Below are positions 34,318 through 42,969 of a DNA stretch of 64,000 nt, piece by piece; position 1 is the stretch's first letter, and each line of letters begins with the position of its first letter. Both the position numbers and the translations under genes were made by a program. The stretch is from UTCHB3 sp008363265. GTDB taxonomy: Bacteria; Bacteroidota; Ignavibacteria; Ignavibacteriales; Ignavibacteriaceae. The stretch is taken from NCBI GenBank assembly GCA_045863055.1, contig BTUW01000003.1, forward strand, positions 193,601 through 257,600, in the 5' to 3' direction. A model generated the notes under the pieces. The model had not been told where the DNA came from. It was given only the letters and a program-made list of their open reading frames with translations, and ran no database searches.

Positions 34318-35646
34318 TTAATTTCCTGTTAGAATTACCTGATTTCTGTTCTCTTTGACGAAGTAGCGGTTAACAGCCCTTTTGATATCCTCAGGGGTCA
34401 CAGCCATCAAAGCAGAAAAATATTCTTCAATTACATTGATGTCACCTGTCAGGGTGATAAACACCGGAAGTACCGATGCAACCGATTCAGGACTGTCTAA
34501 ACCCATCAGGAACTGATACTTCATCCTTTTCTTTAGGGCCTCCAGTTGTTCGACACTCACAAGCTCGGTTTTGAATTTCCCAATGGTTTTTTCAACTTCG
34601 CCGATCACGTATTCTACATCATTCTCATTTTTTATACGGGAATAGATCATGAATGGGAATGGATCACGTCTTGTTTGGGCACCTGATGAGATGAACTGAA
34701 CTTTCTGCTCCTCGAGCACAAGTTTGGAGTATAGCGCGCTGTTCTCACCAAATGCCAGATCAGCGAATGGCAGCATGGCCATGAAGTCTTTGTTCTTCAC
34801 ATCGAAAGCATCATATTTGTAGCCGATCGCGACAACAGGAAGTGTTTTTCCGTCGTATTTTACTTTTGCCTCCCGGGGAGCGGTTTGCTTTGGCTCCTGT
34901 TCGATCTGAGGGGCAATATATCCCGGTTTCCATGAAGAATAGTATTTTTCGATCATCGAAGTTGTCTTCATCACATCAAAATCGCCGGTAATAACCAGAA
35001 CGCAATTCTCAGGTCTGTAATAGCGCTGATAGAACGAGAGACTGTATTCATACTGATTCGGCATTTCTTTGATGTCCGCCTCGAATCCTATCGTTGTGTG
35101 TTTGTAGGTATGCTTGTCAAAAGCCATATCCTGAAACTTCTCAAAGAGCACCGAGAAAGGGTTGGTAACACTTTTTCTGTACTCACCATAAACAGCACCC
35201 GCTTCTGTCATGAACTGATCTTTTTTGTAATTCAGGTTCATGAATCTGTCTGACTCAAGATCGATAACCTTCTCCAGATCCTCGGCTGCAAAATTCAAGT
35301 GATAGACTGTAAGATCATCGTCAGTGTATGCATTTGCATCCGCGCCGATGGAGGTTGTTATCGAATCGTATAATGGATACTTATCTGTACCACGGAACAT
35401 CATATGCTCGAAAAAGTGAGCAAAACCACTCTTACCCGGTTCCCACTCATCCCTGCTGCCGGTTCTGACAACAGTATAATAAGAAACAAGACCACTCCCC
35501 TGAATAGGGATCAGTATCGCTTTAAAACCGTTGTTCAGGTTCACCCTGTGAACCTTGTATGGGAATATTCCTCCGGCCATCGCCGCTGTTGAAGCCATAA
35601 GCACAACTAATAAAAAGATTTTTGTAAATGAATTGCTTTTGTTCAT
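34318..35646 (-). CDS. M16-family zinc metalloprotease, active subunit
   Basis: This 442-residue periplasmic protease has a signal peptide (ending AAMAG) and a complete inverted zinc motif HFFEH (His77, Glu80, His81) with the third ligand Glu155 74 residues later (GEYRKS). The C-terminal half holds the second M16 repeat. It is similar to the bacterial mitochondrial-processing-peptidase-like pair (PqqL/YmxG type). The stop is one base from the start of the inactive partner, so the two are translated together. A likely role is turnover of peptides in the cell envelope. Confidence 0.92.
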   Translation of the reverse strand: MNKSNSFTKIFLLVVLMASTAAMAGGIFPYKVHRVNLNNGFKAILIPIQGSGLVSYYTVVRTGSRDEWEPGKSGFAHFFEHMMFRGTDKYPLYDSITTSIGADANAYTDDDLTVYHLNFAAEDLEKVIDLESDRFMNLNYKKDQFMTEAGAVYGEYRKSVTNPFSVLFEKFQDMAFDKHTYKHTTIGFEADIKEMPNQYEYSLSFYQRYYRPENCVLVITGDFDVMKTTSMIEKYYSSWKPGYIAPQIEQEPKQTAPREAKVKYDGKTLPVVAIGYKYDAFDVKNKDFMAMLPFADLAFGENSALYSKLVLEEQKVQFISSGAQTRRDPFPFMIYSRIKNENDVEYVIGEVEKTIGKFKTELVSVEQLEALKKRMKYQFLMGLDSPESVASVLPVFITLTGDINVIEEYFSALMAVTPEDIKRAVNRYFVKENRNQVILTGN

Positions 35647-35661
35647 CCGATGATCACTTTC

Positions 35662-36792
35662 TTAGATTTTCTCGATCCCGATCCCGGGGATATCTGCTAT
35701 TTTGATCTTTCCGTCAACTATTGTGGTTCCTCTAAAAACATCGTTGCTGATGAGCAGCGCGCCGTCAAGATCAGCCCATTCTGATTTGGGGGTCAGGTGT
35801 GCCGCTGCGGAGATGGCACATGATGTTTCAGTCATGCAACCAACCATCACTTTCAGGCCAAGCCCGTCAGCGAGGTTGATCATCTTGTTGGCATTCCTCA
35901 TTCCGCCACACTTCATTAGTTTGATGTTTATGCCGGAATAGATACCTTTGGCCTTGACAACATCACTGACTCCCTGAACAGCCTCGTCTCCAATGACGGG
36001 CAGAGGACTTTTCTCTGTTAGCCAGGCATTCGACTCAAGGTCTTTCTTGTCCATCGGCTGCTCAACGAACACAACTCCCCTCTCTCTGAGCCAATGGATC
36101 ATGTCGAGGGCGAAATGTTTGTCTTTCCACCCCTGATTCACATCCACACAGATCGGTTTATCGGTTACAGAGCGGATGGTCTCGATCATCTCCTTGTCGG
36201 TTTCGCGACCGAGTTTAACTTTGAGTATTTTGTACGCTTCAGCTTCTTTAACTTTCTGCTTTACCACTTCCGGTGTGTCGATCCCGATCGTGAAACTGGT
36301 ATTGGGAGTTTTTTCAGCATCGTAACCCCAGATCTTGTACCAGGGCTGACCGATCATCCTTCCGACCAGGTCGTGAAGTGCAATGTCCACTGAAGCCTTG
36401 GCGGCGGGATTCCCCGGCGCAAGAGCATCAACATAGTCTAGAATCTCCTCCAGTTTGAACGGATCATTGAACTGACCAAGCTCCACTTTGGAGAGGAATG
36501 CCCCAACTGTTTCGTGGCTTTCTCCCAGGTATGGTGGCATTGATGCCTCTCCGTATCCGGTCAGATCTCCGTACCTTACCTCTGTCAGCATGACCGGGGT
36601 TGTTGTGCGCGAACTGGTTGCCAATGTGAATACGTGCTTCAACTCCAGCGTGTAAGGCTTGAATGAAAGTACAAGTTTATCTTTGTTCATTTTATTTAAT
36701 GCAAATTTTGAAATATTACCGGCGTTCCCGGAAACCATGGCCGCCCCGGCAAGCAGCGAGGCTTTTTTGATAAAATCTCTTCGTGAATCCAT
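35662..36792 (-). CDS. L-Ala-D/L-Glu (dipeptide) epimerase, enolase superfamily, Tat-exported
   Basis: This 376-residue enzyme of the muconate-lactonizing subgroup probably epimerises L-Ala-D-Glu from murein to L-Ala-L-Glu. The KVK pair (Lys191, Lys193), metal ligands Asp217 (VDVNQGW), Glu244 (FVEQPM) and Asp269 (IGDEA), and the opposing base Lys291 (NIKLMKCGG) are all present. Unusually it begins with a twin-arginine signal, SRRDFIKKASLLAGAA, so it should act in the periplasm rather than the cytoplasm. The gene is 5 bases after the NlpC/P60 gene, and the same pair (ykfC-ykfB) in Bacillus degrades murein peptides. Confidence 0.9.
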   Translation of the reverse strand: MDSRRDFIKKASLLAGAAMVSGNAGNISKFALNKMNKDKLVLSFKPYTLELKHVFTLATSSRTTTPVMLTEVRYGDLTGYGEASMPPYLGESHETVGAFLSKVELGQFNDPFKLEEILDYVDALAPGNPAAKASVDIALHDLVGRMIGQPWYKIWGYDAEKTPNTSFTIGIDTPEVVKQKVKEAEAYKILKVKLGRETDKEMIETIRSVTDKPICVDVNQGWKDKHFALDMIHWLRERGVVFVEQPMDKKDLESNAWLTEKSPLPVIGDEAVQGVSDVVKAKGIYSGINIKLMKCGGMRNANKMINLADGLGLKVMVGCMTETSCAISAAAHLTPKSEWADLDGALLISNDVFRGTTIVDGKIKIADIPGIGIEKI

Positions 36793-36797
36793 TTTCG

Positions 36798-37970
36798 TTA
36801 CTTTATGTAATTCTCAGGAGTGAGTTTAATGATGCCCGGAGTATCGAGGCTTGTGAGTACTCTTTTTGCTGAAACCAACATGCCCGTGCGGTACTCACTG
36901 AAGATCGGACTGTCAGGATCGAAGCTGTTGATCCCCACCATCCCTGCGGCGTGGATGAACTCCAGATTTCCGATATAAATCCCGACGTGCGTAATCCTTT
37001 GCGGATTTCCGGGCTCGGGCTCAGGACCGAAGAAAAGGAGATCACCCCGTTTCAGGTTATCGTATCCTTTTGTAATGTCCACACTTTCGCCGTAAAGCTC
37101 CTGCTGTGAAGCATCACGGGCGAGCAAAATGCCGTTCAGAAAGAAGACGGTTTTTGTGAAGCCGCTGCAATCCATCCCCTTTGGTGAAGTTCCACCCCAA
37201 AGGTAAGGCACTCCAAGAAATTTTTTCGCGGTCTTTATTATTTCATTCGGGTCACGTTTCAGGCTTTTTAACCATTTTTTAAGTGGAGATGCTGATTTTT
37301 TTGAGACGAAACCTGATCTTCCGTCGGGGAAATCCACTTTATAAGATTTCTTTCCGTTTCCCGCGATCTTCAGGATTGCTCCGGCAGTAATATCGGAAAC
37401 CGTTCCCGCGCCGGGTTCTTCAGATTCCATAACAAAACCGTAAACGTCGGTGTAGATAAGTTTGTCGGCTTTTGTCCAGTCTAACATCTCTTTTTCAGTG
37501 AAAAGATGCACTCCGCCGTCATCAACCCAACCGAGGTAACCCTCGGGAGTCTGGACCAGATACCAATTATCCTCAGTTGACTTGAGCACTTCGAGAGGAG
37601 TGCCAAGCAGCGCCTGTGTCACAAGTTCAGCCGGATGAGAGGGTTTCGACCTTAAATTGGCAACCGAGATTGTAACAACTCCTTTCACGTATCCCTCCAA
37701 CTCTTTTGCGGGAAGCACCGTGACCTCATCGACCACTTTGTAACCCTTCAACAAACCAAGCAACTCTTCCTTGGCGACATTCTGGTTCGTCTCGCCCTGG
37801 AGAGTCAGTTCTTGGCCATTAAGTTTGTAGTCCACATTAAAAAGAGCCGTTCTCTTGTCAGGGGCATACTTCATCCTGACCTGGTCGATGATGGTTTTTA
37901 TCCCGTCACCGGCACCTTGTTGTGCGTACATCGTAAAACCCAGAATTAGAAATAAGAAAAAATATCTCAT
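36798..37970 (-). CDS. SH3 - NlpC/P60 murein peptide endopeptidase (YkfC-like)
   Basis: This 390-residue secreted enzyme has a signal peptide (ending MYAQ), an N-terminal region (20-95), SH3-like domains (about 96-230) and a C-terminal NlpC/P60 domain (240-390). The catalytic Cys268 (PKGMDCSGF), His328 (ITHVGIYIG) and His340 (FIHAAG) are present. It probably cuts the D-Glu-diaminopimelate bond of stem peptides and releases L-Ala-D-Glu for the epimerase encoded 5 bases downstream. The MBOAT gene lies 18 bases upstream in the same direction. Confidence 0.92.
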   Translation of the reverse strand: MRYFFLFLILGFTMYAQQGAGDGIKTIIDQVRMKYAPDKRTALFNVDYKLNGQELTLQGETNQNVAKEELLGLLKGYKVVDEVTVLPAKELEGYVKGVVTISVANLRSKPSHPAELVTQALLGTPLEVLKSTEDNWYLVQTPEGYLGWVDDGGVHLFTEKEMLDWTKADKLIYTDVYGFVMESEEPGAGTVSDITAGAILKIAGNGKKSYKVDFPDGRSGFVSKKSASPLKKWLKSLKRDPNEIIKTAKKFLGVPYLWGGTSPKGMDCSGFTKTVFFLNGILLARDASQQELYGESVDITKGYDNLKRGDLLFFGPEPEPGNPQRITHVGIYIGNLEFIHAAGMVGINSFDPDSPIFSEYRTGMLVSAKRVLTSLDTPGIIKLTPENYIK

Positions 37971-37988
37971 GCTCTTTATTTTATTCTT

Positions 37989-39497
37989 TTAGAATTCAAA
38001 ATAGATTGGGGGTACCATCTCAGCCATCATTATTTGTGAGGCAAGATAGATCACCAACCCAAGCAGCAGTCCCTGAGCCCAGAGAGGAAGTGTTGTCAGA
38101 AAATTCTTGAAGCGTTCCTTCAGTCCTTCAGGGAAGAATATCATAATTATACCAATCAACGAAAGAATCACCACTCCCGGGAAACCGCTGTAGAACTGAG
38201 TAAATACAGTCGCATGAAGGTTCTCAGAAATCTGTGTCCAGATCATCGGTATCTTCTCAAGAGTATCCACCCTGAAGAGTATCCAGGTGACGGTTATGAT
38301 GTGAAAAGCGATAAAACCGCGGAAAAAGTTCAGACCGCGGCTCTCTTTCAATCCTATCTTTGCCATTCCCTTGGCACGGATTTTCTTCGTCAGAACAGAT
38401 ACACCCATTATAAGTCCATGAACAGTACCCCAGAGGATGAACCCCCAGGTGGCCCCATGCCACAGACCGCAGAGAGCAAACGTGATCAGAAGTGCGATCG
38501 CATTCCCGTACTGACCCATCCTCCGCATTCCCATTTGGGAAGGGGTGAAAAGGTAATCAAGTAGCCAACGTGATAGTGAGATATGCCACCTGCGCCAGAA
38601 TTCGGCAACACTTGTCGCTTTATACGGCGAGTTGAAGTTGTCGATTATTTTATAGCCGAACAGAAGTGCCAGTCCCACAGCCATATCCGAATAACCTGAA
38701 AAGTCGAAGTAGATATGTATCGAATTGCTGTAAATTGCGAGAATGTTTTCAGCCCCTGTAAAGCGCAGCGGGTCTTCAAAAACACGACTGATGAAGTTCA
38801 GGTAGATATAATCGGCGATAATCATCTTCTTTATGATACCGGAGGCGATAAAGAAAACAGCGAGACCCGTGATCCGCTTTCCTTCTTCCGAAGTAAGCAG
38901 GTTTTCTTTGATCTGTGGGATAAACTCGTCTGCCCTGTCAATAGGTCCAAGCTGGATATTACCGAAGAAGGTAACATAAAGCATGAAATCATCTATTCTC
39001 GGCAGTTCTTCAAACTTTTCATAGTAGATATCGAAGAGGTAACTGAGCACTTTGAAGATGTAATACGATATACCAACAGGCAGAATAATATCGAGAGCGG
39101 TAAAATCCGCATCCTGAAGTGTGGCGATCTGGGCGAAAATGAAGTTGGTGTACTTGAAATACCCCAGTAGAAAGAGGTTAACAAGCACCATTCCCCAAAG
39201 CACATACCTTCGCTTGTCGATATCCTCGATTTTAAGCAGTATATACCCGAAAAGATAGTTGACCAGTCCCACCCCTAAAAGGAGCAGAAGCGAGAGACCG
39301 CCGATCTTGTAGTATATGAAAATCGAAAAGATCAGGAGAAAACTTGCCCTGAGCCGCTGTTTTGGATAAACCGCGTGATAGATCAATAGCCCGAGAGCGA
39401 GCAGGAACATAAAAGTGAGGGTCCCAAACTGAAGCGGATTGTCCGGATTGAAGACGAACAATCCCGCCAGTTTGGAAAAATCGATATTAAAATCCAA
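37989..39497 (-). CDS. MBOAT-family O-acyltransferase (AlgI/DltB-like)
   Basis: This 502-residue inner-membrane protein has about 11-12 helices. It carries the MBOAT signature region 'FWRRWHISLSRWL' and the catalytic His in LCGLWHGATW followed by 'WGTVHG'. Proteins of this family pass an acyl group across the membrane to a polysaccharide or teichoic acid. The operon context (FAAL-like ligase, carrier protein, SGNH protein) suggests that it takes the acyl group from the 76-residue carrier, as DltB does from DltC. The gene starts 11 bases after the carrier gene. Confidence 0.92.
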   Translation of the reverse strand: MDFNIDFSKLAGLFVFNPDNPLQFGTLTFMFLLALGLLIYHAVYPKQRLRASFLLIFSIFIYYKIGGLSLLLLLGVGLVNYLFGYILLKIEDIDKRRYVLWGMVLVNLFLLGYFKYTNFIFAQIATLQDADFTALDIILPVGISYYIFKVLSYLFDIYYEKFEELPRIDDFMLYVTFFGNIQLGPIDRADEFIPQIKENLLTSEEGKRITGLAVFFIASGIIKKMIIADYIYLNFISRVFEDPLRFTGAENILAIYSNSIHIYFDFSGYSDMAVGLALLFGYKIIDNFNSPYKATSVAEFWRRWHISLSRWLLDYLFTPSQMGMRRMGQYGNAIALLITFALCGLWHGATWGFILWGTVHGLIMGVSVLTKKIRAKGMAKIGLKESRGLNFFRGFIAFHIITVTWILFRVDTLEKIPMIWTQISENLHATVFTQFYSGFPGVVILSLIGIIMIFFPEGLKERFKNFLTTLPLWAQGLLLGLVIYLASQIMMAEMVPPIYFEF

Positions 39498-39508
39498 AGG
39501 AGCTTCCT

Positions 39509-39739
39509 TTATGAAAGTTTGGAGTCGACGAGCTTCTGCAGGTCACCGATGTTCTTGCATTTAAGAACTTCGATATGTTTCAACCTGATACTGTATTCCT
39601 TTTCAATAGAGAGGATAACGTTGGCGTGGCTAAGGGAATCCCAACCCGGAACCGTGTTTGCCTTTGTCTCATCCTGTATATCATATTCTTCCAGTTCAAG
39701 CTGTTTAAGAATTGTGTTTTTGAGTCTTTCTGATATCAT
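39509..39739 (-). CDS. Acyl/aminoacyl carrier protein
   Basis: This 76-residue four-helix carrier has the phosphopantetheine attachment site GWDSLSHAN (Ser35). It is not the main fatty-acid ACP, which usually has DSLD. The 'PGWDSL' form is common in dedicated carriers such as DltC and in FAAL-linked ACPs. It lies between the ligase that probably loads it (12 bases upstream) and the MBOAT that probably unloads it (11 bases downstream). Confidence 0.92.
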   Translation of the reverse strand: MISERLKNTILKQLELEEYDIQDETKANTVPGWDSLSHANVILSIEKEYSIRLKHIEVLKCKNIGDLQKLVDSKLS

Positions 39740-39750
39740 TTCGAAGAATC

Positions 39751-41457
39751 CTAATGTTTGTTCAAATCTTTCATTTCTGCGATCCGTTCCTTGTTGGCTT
39801 TCCGGCTTGGTTTACCCGCGGAACTTTTGATCAACCAGCGTGGAGGCACGAGATACACATGAGTGATAGTGAGATCGACTGAAGTACCCTTCTCTCTCAC
39901 CCTCTGGATCAGATGTTTCTTCTCTTTACTGTCTTCCAGGGCCGTTTCTGCAACGACGCTGATCTCCTCGGTACCAAGTTCAATATTATCTTCACCGAAC
40001 GCGATCACGCGACCCGGGATAATACCTTCAACCGTACCGATCGCGTCTTCAACGTCTTCAGGATAGATGTTCTTACCGGCAACGATAATGATATCCTTCT
40101 TCCTTCCGATGACGTAAAGTTCGCCATCCTGTTTGAAACCGTAATCACCACTGAAATACCAGCCGTCTTTCAATACTTCAGCAGTTTTTTCAGGGTAGTT
40201 GCGGTAACCGTCAAACATCGAGACCGACTTGATGATAATTTCACCGACACCATGTTCCGGAAGTTCATTACCGTTTTCATCGACTATCCTTACTTCACAT
40301 CCTATGATCTCCTTTCCTGAAGAGACACAGATACGTGATGTTCTACCGGGAATCGGGTCAACCACTTTTCCCTGAGCGAGGCTTTCCCTGTCAACTTCAA
40401 TGGTTTTGATAGGTTGTCCTGCAGAAGTCTGTGTGGCAGCAAAGGTGGTTTCGGCCATGGCGTAGGAAGCAGAAAGCGCAAGCGGATTGAAGCCGTATTT
40501 CTCGAATGCCGCAACAAATTTCCTGTGGCTCTCATTTCTTACCGGTTCGCTGCAATTGATCACCAAACGGAGCGACTCTAGCGAAATACCCTCCATCTCG
40601 TCTTCTTCGATCCTGTCAGCCATGAAATTATACGCGAAGTTGGGAAGCCAGCAGATGGTTGCTCTCTCGGCGCTGAGCGCTTCAAACTGAAGCGAAGGGG
40701 CCAAAACCCACTCGAATGGATCGACCTGAACCGAGGTTATCCCATATGCCAATGGAAGATGAAAAGCAGCAATAAGACCCATGTCGTGGTAAAGAGGCAG
40801 CCAACTTACGATCTTGTCTTCTTCCGTGAGGTCAACCGACAGAGCATAGTTGTCAACGTGATCAATAACTGCCCTCTGTGAGAGGAGCACCGGCTTCTGC
40901 AGACCCGTTGTACCGGATGAATGCTGAAGCAGAACCGGATCACTCTCCTGTATCGAATTCCTAAGCTCCTGAAGCGTGCCAAGTTCACCATCTGAAAGCT
41001 CGAAATCGCGATCCCACTCCATCGGGAAGAGCATTCCCTTAATGGTACTTCCCTCCCTTGTAACCAGGGGCGATATTACAGGCTCAAGGTCTCTTTCCGT
41101 GAATATCCAGTCGAGACCTGATCTCTGAGACATTCCTTCCACACCCGATTTGAATTTGTCAGGATGAAGTCTGGGATTGGGATAAGCAAGAACCGCGGGT
41201 ATCGCTCCCAGCCCGGCAACACCGAGATAGATTGGAAAGAACATCGGATTGTGCCTGATAATAATGGCACAAACCTCGTTCCTTTTGATACCTTTTTTCT
41301 GAAGCAGAACAGAGAATTTGTTTGCTGTTTCGAGCAGATCCTTGAATGACCACCGGAATGGTTCCTCACCGATCTTCCAATGGACAATAGCGTCTTTATG
41401 GGGAAAACGCCGGGAGTTATCCTCCCAGCGTTCCCAAAGATTTTGGTACTTTTTCAA
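39751..41457 (-). CDS. Fatty acyl-AMP ligase-like (FAAL) adenylation enzyme
   Basis: This 568-residue adenylate-forming enzyme has the FAAL-type block SWLPLYHDMGLI (218-229), the A3 loop HSSGTTGLQKP (179-189; Pro replaces the usual Gly after the Lys), 'YAMAETTFA' and the C-terminal 'GRKKDIIIVAGKNIYPEDVE' hinge with a catalytic-Lys region near 'IKSSAGKPSRK'. FAALs form acyl-AMP and pass the acyl chain to a carrier protein rather than CoA. The carrier gene is 11 bases downstream. It therefore takes the place of DltA in this module, with a fatty acid rather than D-alanine as the likely substrate. Confidence 0.88.
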   Translation of the reverse strand: MKKYQNLWERWEDNSRRFPHKDAIVHWKIGEEPFRWSFKDLLETANKFSVLLQKKGIKRNEVCAIIIRHNPMFFPIYLGVAGLGAIPAVLAYPNPRLHPDKFKSGVEGMSQRSGLDWIFTERDLEPVISPLVTREGSTIKGMLFPMEWDRDFELSDGELGTLQELRNSIQESDPVLLQHSSGTTGLQKPVLLSQRAVIDHVDNYALSVDLTEEDKIVSWLPLYHDMGLIAAFHLPLAYGITSVQVDPFEWVLAPSLQFEALSAERATICWLPNFAYNFMADRIEEDEMEGISLESLRLVINCSEPVRNESHRKFVAAFEKYGFNPLALSASYAMAETTFAATQTSAGQPIKTIEVDRESLAQGKVVDPIPGRTSRICVSSGKEIIGCEVRIVDENGNELPEHGVGEIIIKSVSMFDGYRNYPEKTAEVLKDGWYFSGDYGFKQDGELYVIGRKKDIIIVAGKNIYPEDVEDAIGTVEGIIPGRVIAFGEDNIELGTEEISVVAETALEDSKEKKHLIQRVREKGTSVDLTITHVYLVPPRWLIKSSAGKPSRKANKERIAEMKDLNKH

Positions 41458-41469
41458 TCTTTTTCCGGT

Positions 41470-42837
41470 TTAGTTCTTTGCGTAATAATCCATTAATGCG
41501 TCGAACAGCATTCTAGAGACTCTCTTGTAGCCTTCAGCACTAAGATGTGTCATGTCAGCAGTGGTAAGTTTATCTTTTGCCCACTTTTCCATTGAGCCCT
41601 GGCCACCCATGGCAGCAAAGAGATCCCAGAAAGCAACACCTGTTTTTGATGCGACATTTTTCTGTACTTCAACAAGTTTCATTACATTGGAATTTGTCTC
41701 GAACTTCGAACCGACTTTTTTACCTTTATCGCCTACGCCAACAATAAGAATTGGCACACCGGGCATTGCACTTTTTATGTGGCTCACAACTTCGGTAAAT
41801 TCTTTTTCGTAGCTGGCAGTGTTTTTCACTTTGTCAACTGAGTTAAGACCAAAACTGAGAACTACAAGGTCGTATCCGAGAAGTTTGTGGAATGCGGTCA
41901 GGTTGGCTTTTGGTATCCTTCTCAGGGCATTTCCGTCATCGCCTCTGAGGGGGAAGTTATCAACATACACACCATTGCCTGACTCAAGGCTAACACCGTA
42001 GAGGGCTGCCTGATTATCTTTGTTGGCAGTAAGTTTGAATGATTTCGAACCTTTAAGAGTAATGTCGGTTACCTGAACACCACTTCCGGTTCTGAAAGGT
42101 GCTGAATTTTCGCCGCCCTTATCGAATTCATAATCAAAGTTGCCGGAACCGTCAGTGTAAAATACTCTCACCTTGTCGAAGGTTCTTACAGTTTTATATT
42201 TCCAGGTGGTTTCATATTTCACCCAGCTGCCGTTCTTCGGGATGAAGACTCCACCTGATATACCGGCGCCTCGTTTTGGATTACCATTGATAACCAACTG
42301 AGACTCCCAATTGGTGGAGAAGTCCATTTTAGTTGTTCCACGGTAGGCTTTATCCTGAGTGATGATGGAAACAAAGCCGACGCCGGCACCACCAAATTTA
42401 TCCTGAAGTGCTTCCCTGAAATCAGCGCAGATATTATCACCTTCGATGGCAGAATCACCAAAATAAGCGATTCTCACCATACTGCTTTTCGCGCCTTTGA
42501 GGGCGGTTGCGAATGATTTTAACTGAGAAGTGTTTCCGGAGATTGGAACTTTTGACTGAAATTCTCTCTCAATTTCAGCTTCGGAACTGTAGTTTGAAGA
42601 GGCCAGAACATCATTGTGGATCAATATTCCGTATGCATCCGCAAGATTTCTAAAATAGTTGTATTCGTTGTTTCTGATGGAAACGGCATCGGCCCTTACA
42701 TCAGAGAATACATCGATCGTTTTTGTACTGAATGGTCCAATAACGATACCTTCAGGGATGAATGTGAATCCGTAAAAGGCGATCGCAGCAATTCCAAGCA
42801 ATAAAAATGATCTAAAGCCGCCACTCTGTCTAAGCAT
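41470..42837 (-). CDS. Membrane-anchored SGNH/GDSL hydrolase (DltD/AlgX-like position)
   Basis: This 455-residue protein has one N-terminal membrane anchor and a periplasmic SGNH domain. Block I is AYFGDSAIEGD (nucleophile Ser), block III is LSFGLNSVDK (Asn), and the catalytic Asp-His pair is DMTHLSAEGY near the C-terminus. An inserted beta-rich domain lies between blocks I and III. I start at the ATG at 42837 because GGAG lies 6 bases upstream; an ATG at 42849 and a more distal start near 42900 lack sites, and the latter would precede the probable transcription start. First gene of the Dlt-like module, it may transfer or remove acyl groups on an envelope glycan. Confidence 0.85.
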   Translation of the reverse strand: MLRQSGGFRSFLLLGIAAIAFYGFTFIPEGIVIGPFSTKTIDVFSDVRADAVSIRNNEYNYFRNLADAYGILIHNDVLASSNYSSEAEIEREFQSKVPISGNTSQLKSFATALKGAKSSMVRIAYFGDSAIEGDNICADFREALQDKFGGAGVGFVSIITQDKAYRGTTKMDFSTNWESQLVINGNPKRGAGISGGVFIPKNGSWVKYETTWKYKTVRTFDKVRVFYTDGSGNFDYEFDKGGENSAPFRTGSGVQVTDITLKGSKSFKLTANKDNQAALYGVSLESGNGVYVDNFPLRGDDGNALRRIPKANLTAFHKLLGYDLVVLSFGLNSVDKVKNTASYEKEFTEVVSHIKSAMPGVPILIVGVGDKGKKVGSKFETNSNVMKLVEVQKNVASKTGVAFWDLFAAMGGQGSMEKWAKDKLTTADMTHLSAEGYKRVSRMLFDALMDYYAKN

Positions 42838-42897
42838 ATTATTCTCCATATTAAAAAAAATTCTCGGTTGAGCGAATAATGAGGATTGAGATGAACG

Positions 42898-42905
42898 CAA
42901 ATTTA
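42898..42905 (-). promoter_or_regulatory. Candidate -7 box for the SGNH-FAAL-ACP-MBOAT transcript
   Basis: The minus strand reads TAAATTTG, an exact TAnnTTTG, about 61 bases upstream of the start at 42837. The upstream -33 element is not clear. On the other strand TATATTCG, one mismatch from the same box, precedes the NfeD gene, so the 132-base gap probably holds divergent promoters. Confidence 0.45.
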
Positions 42906-42969
42906 CTAAAATATTACGAAAAATCGCTTTATATTCGCAGTTAGCATATACATTAATCAGTCCTGAAAC

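Noticed and set aside
42838..42900. Longer N-terminus for the SGNH protein
   Set aside because: The upstream start lies at or before the probable transcription start (TAAATTTG at 42898-42905) and precedes the membrane anchor; the GGAG-led ATG at 42837 is better.
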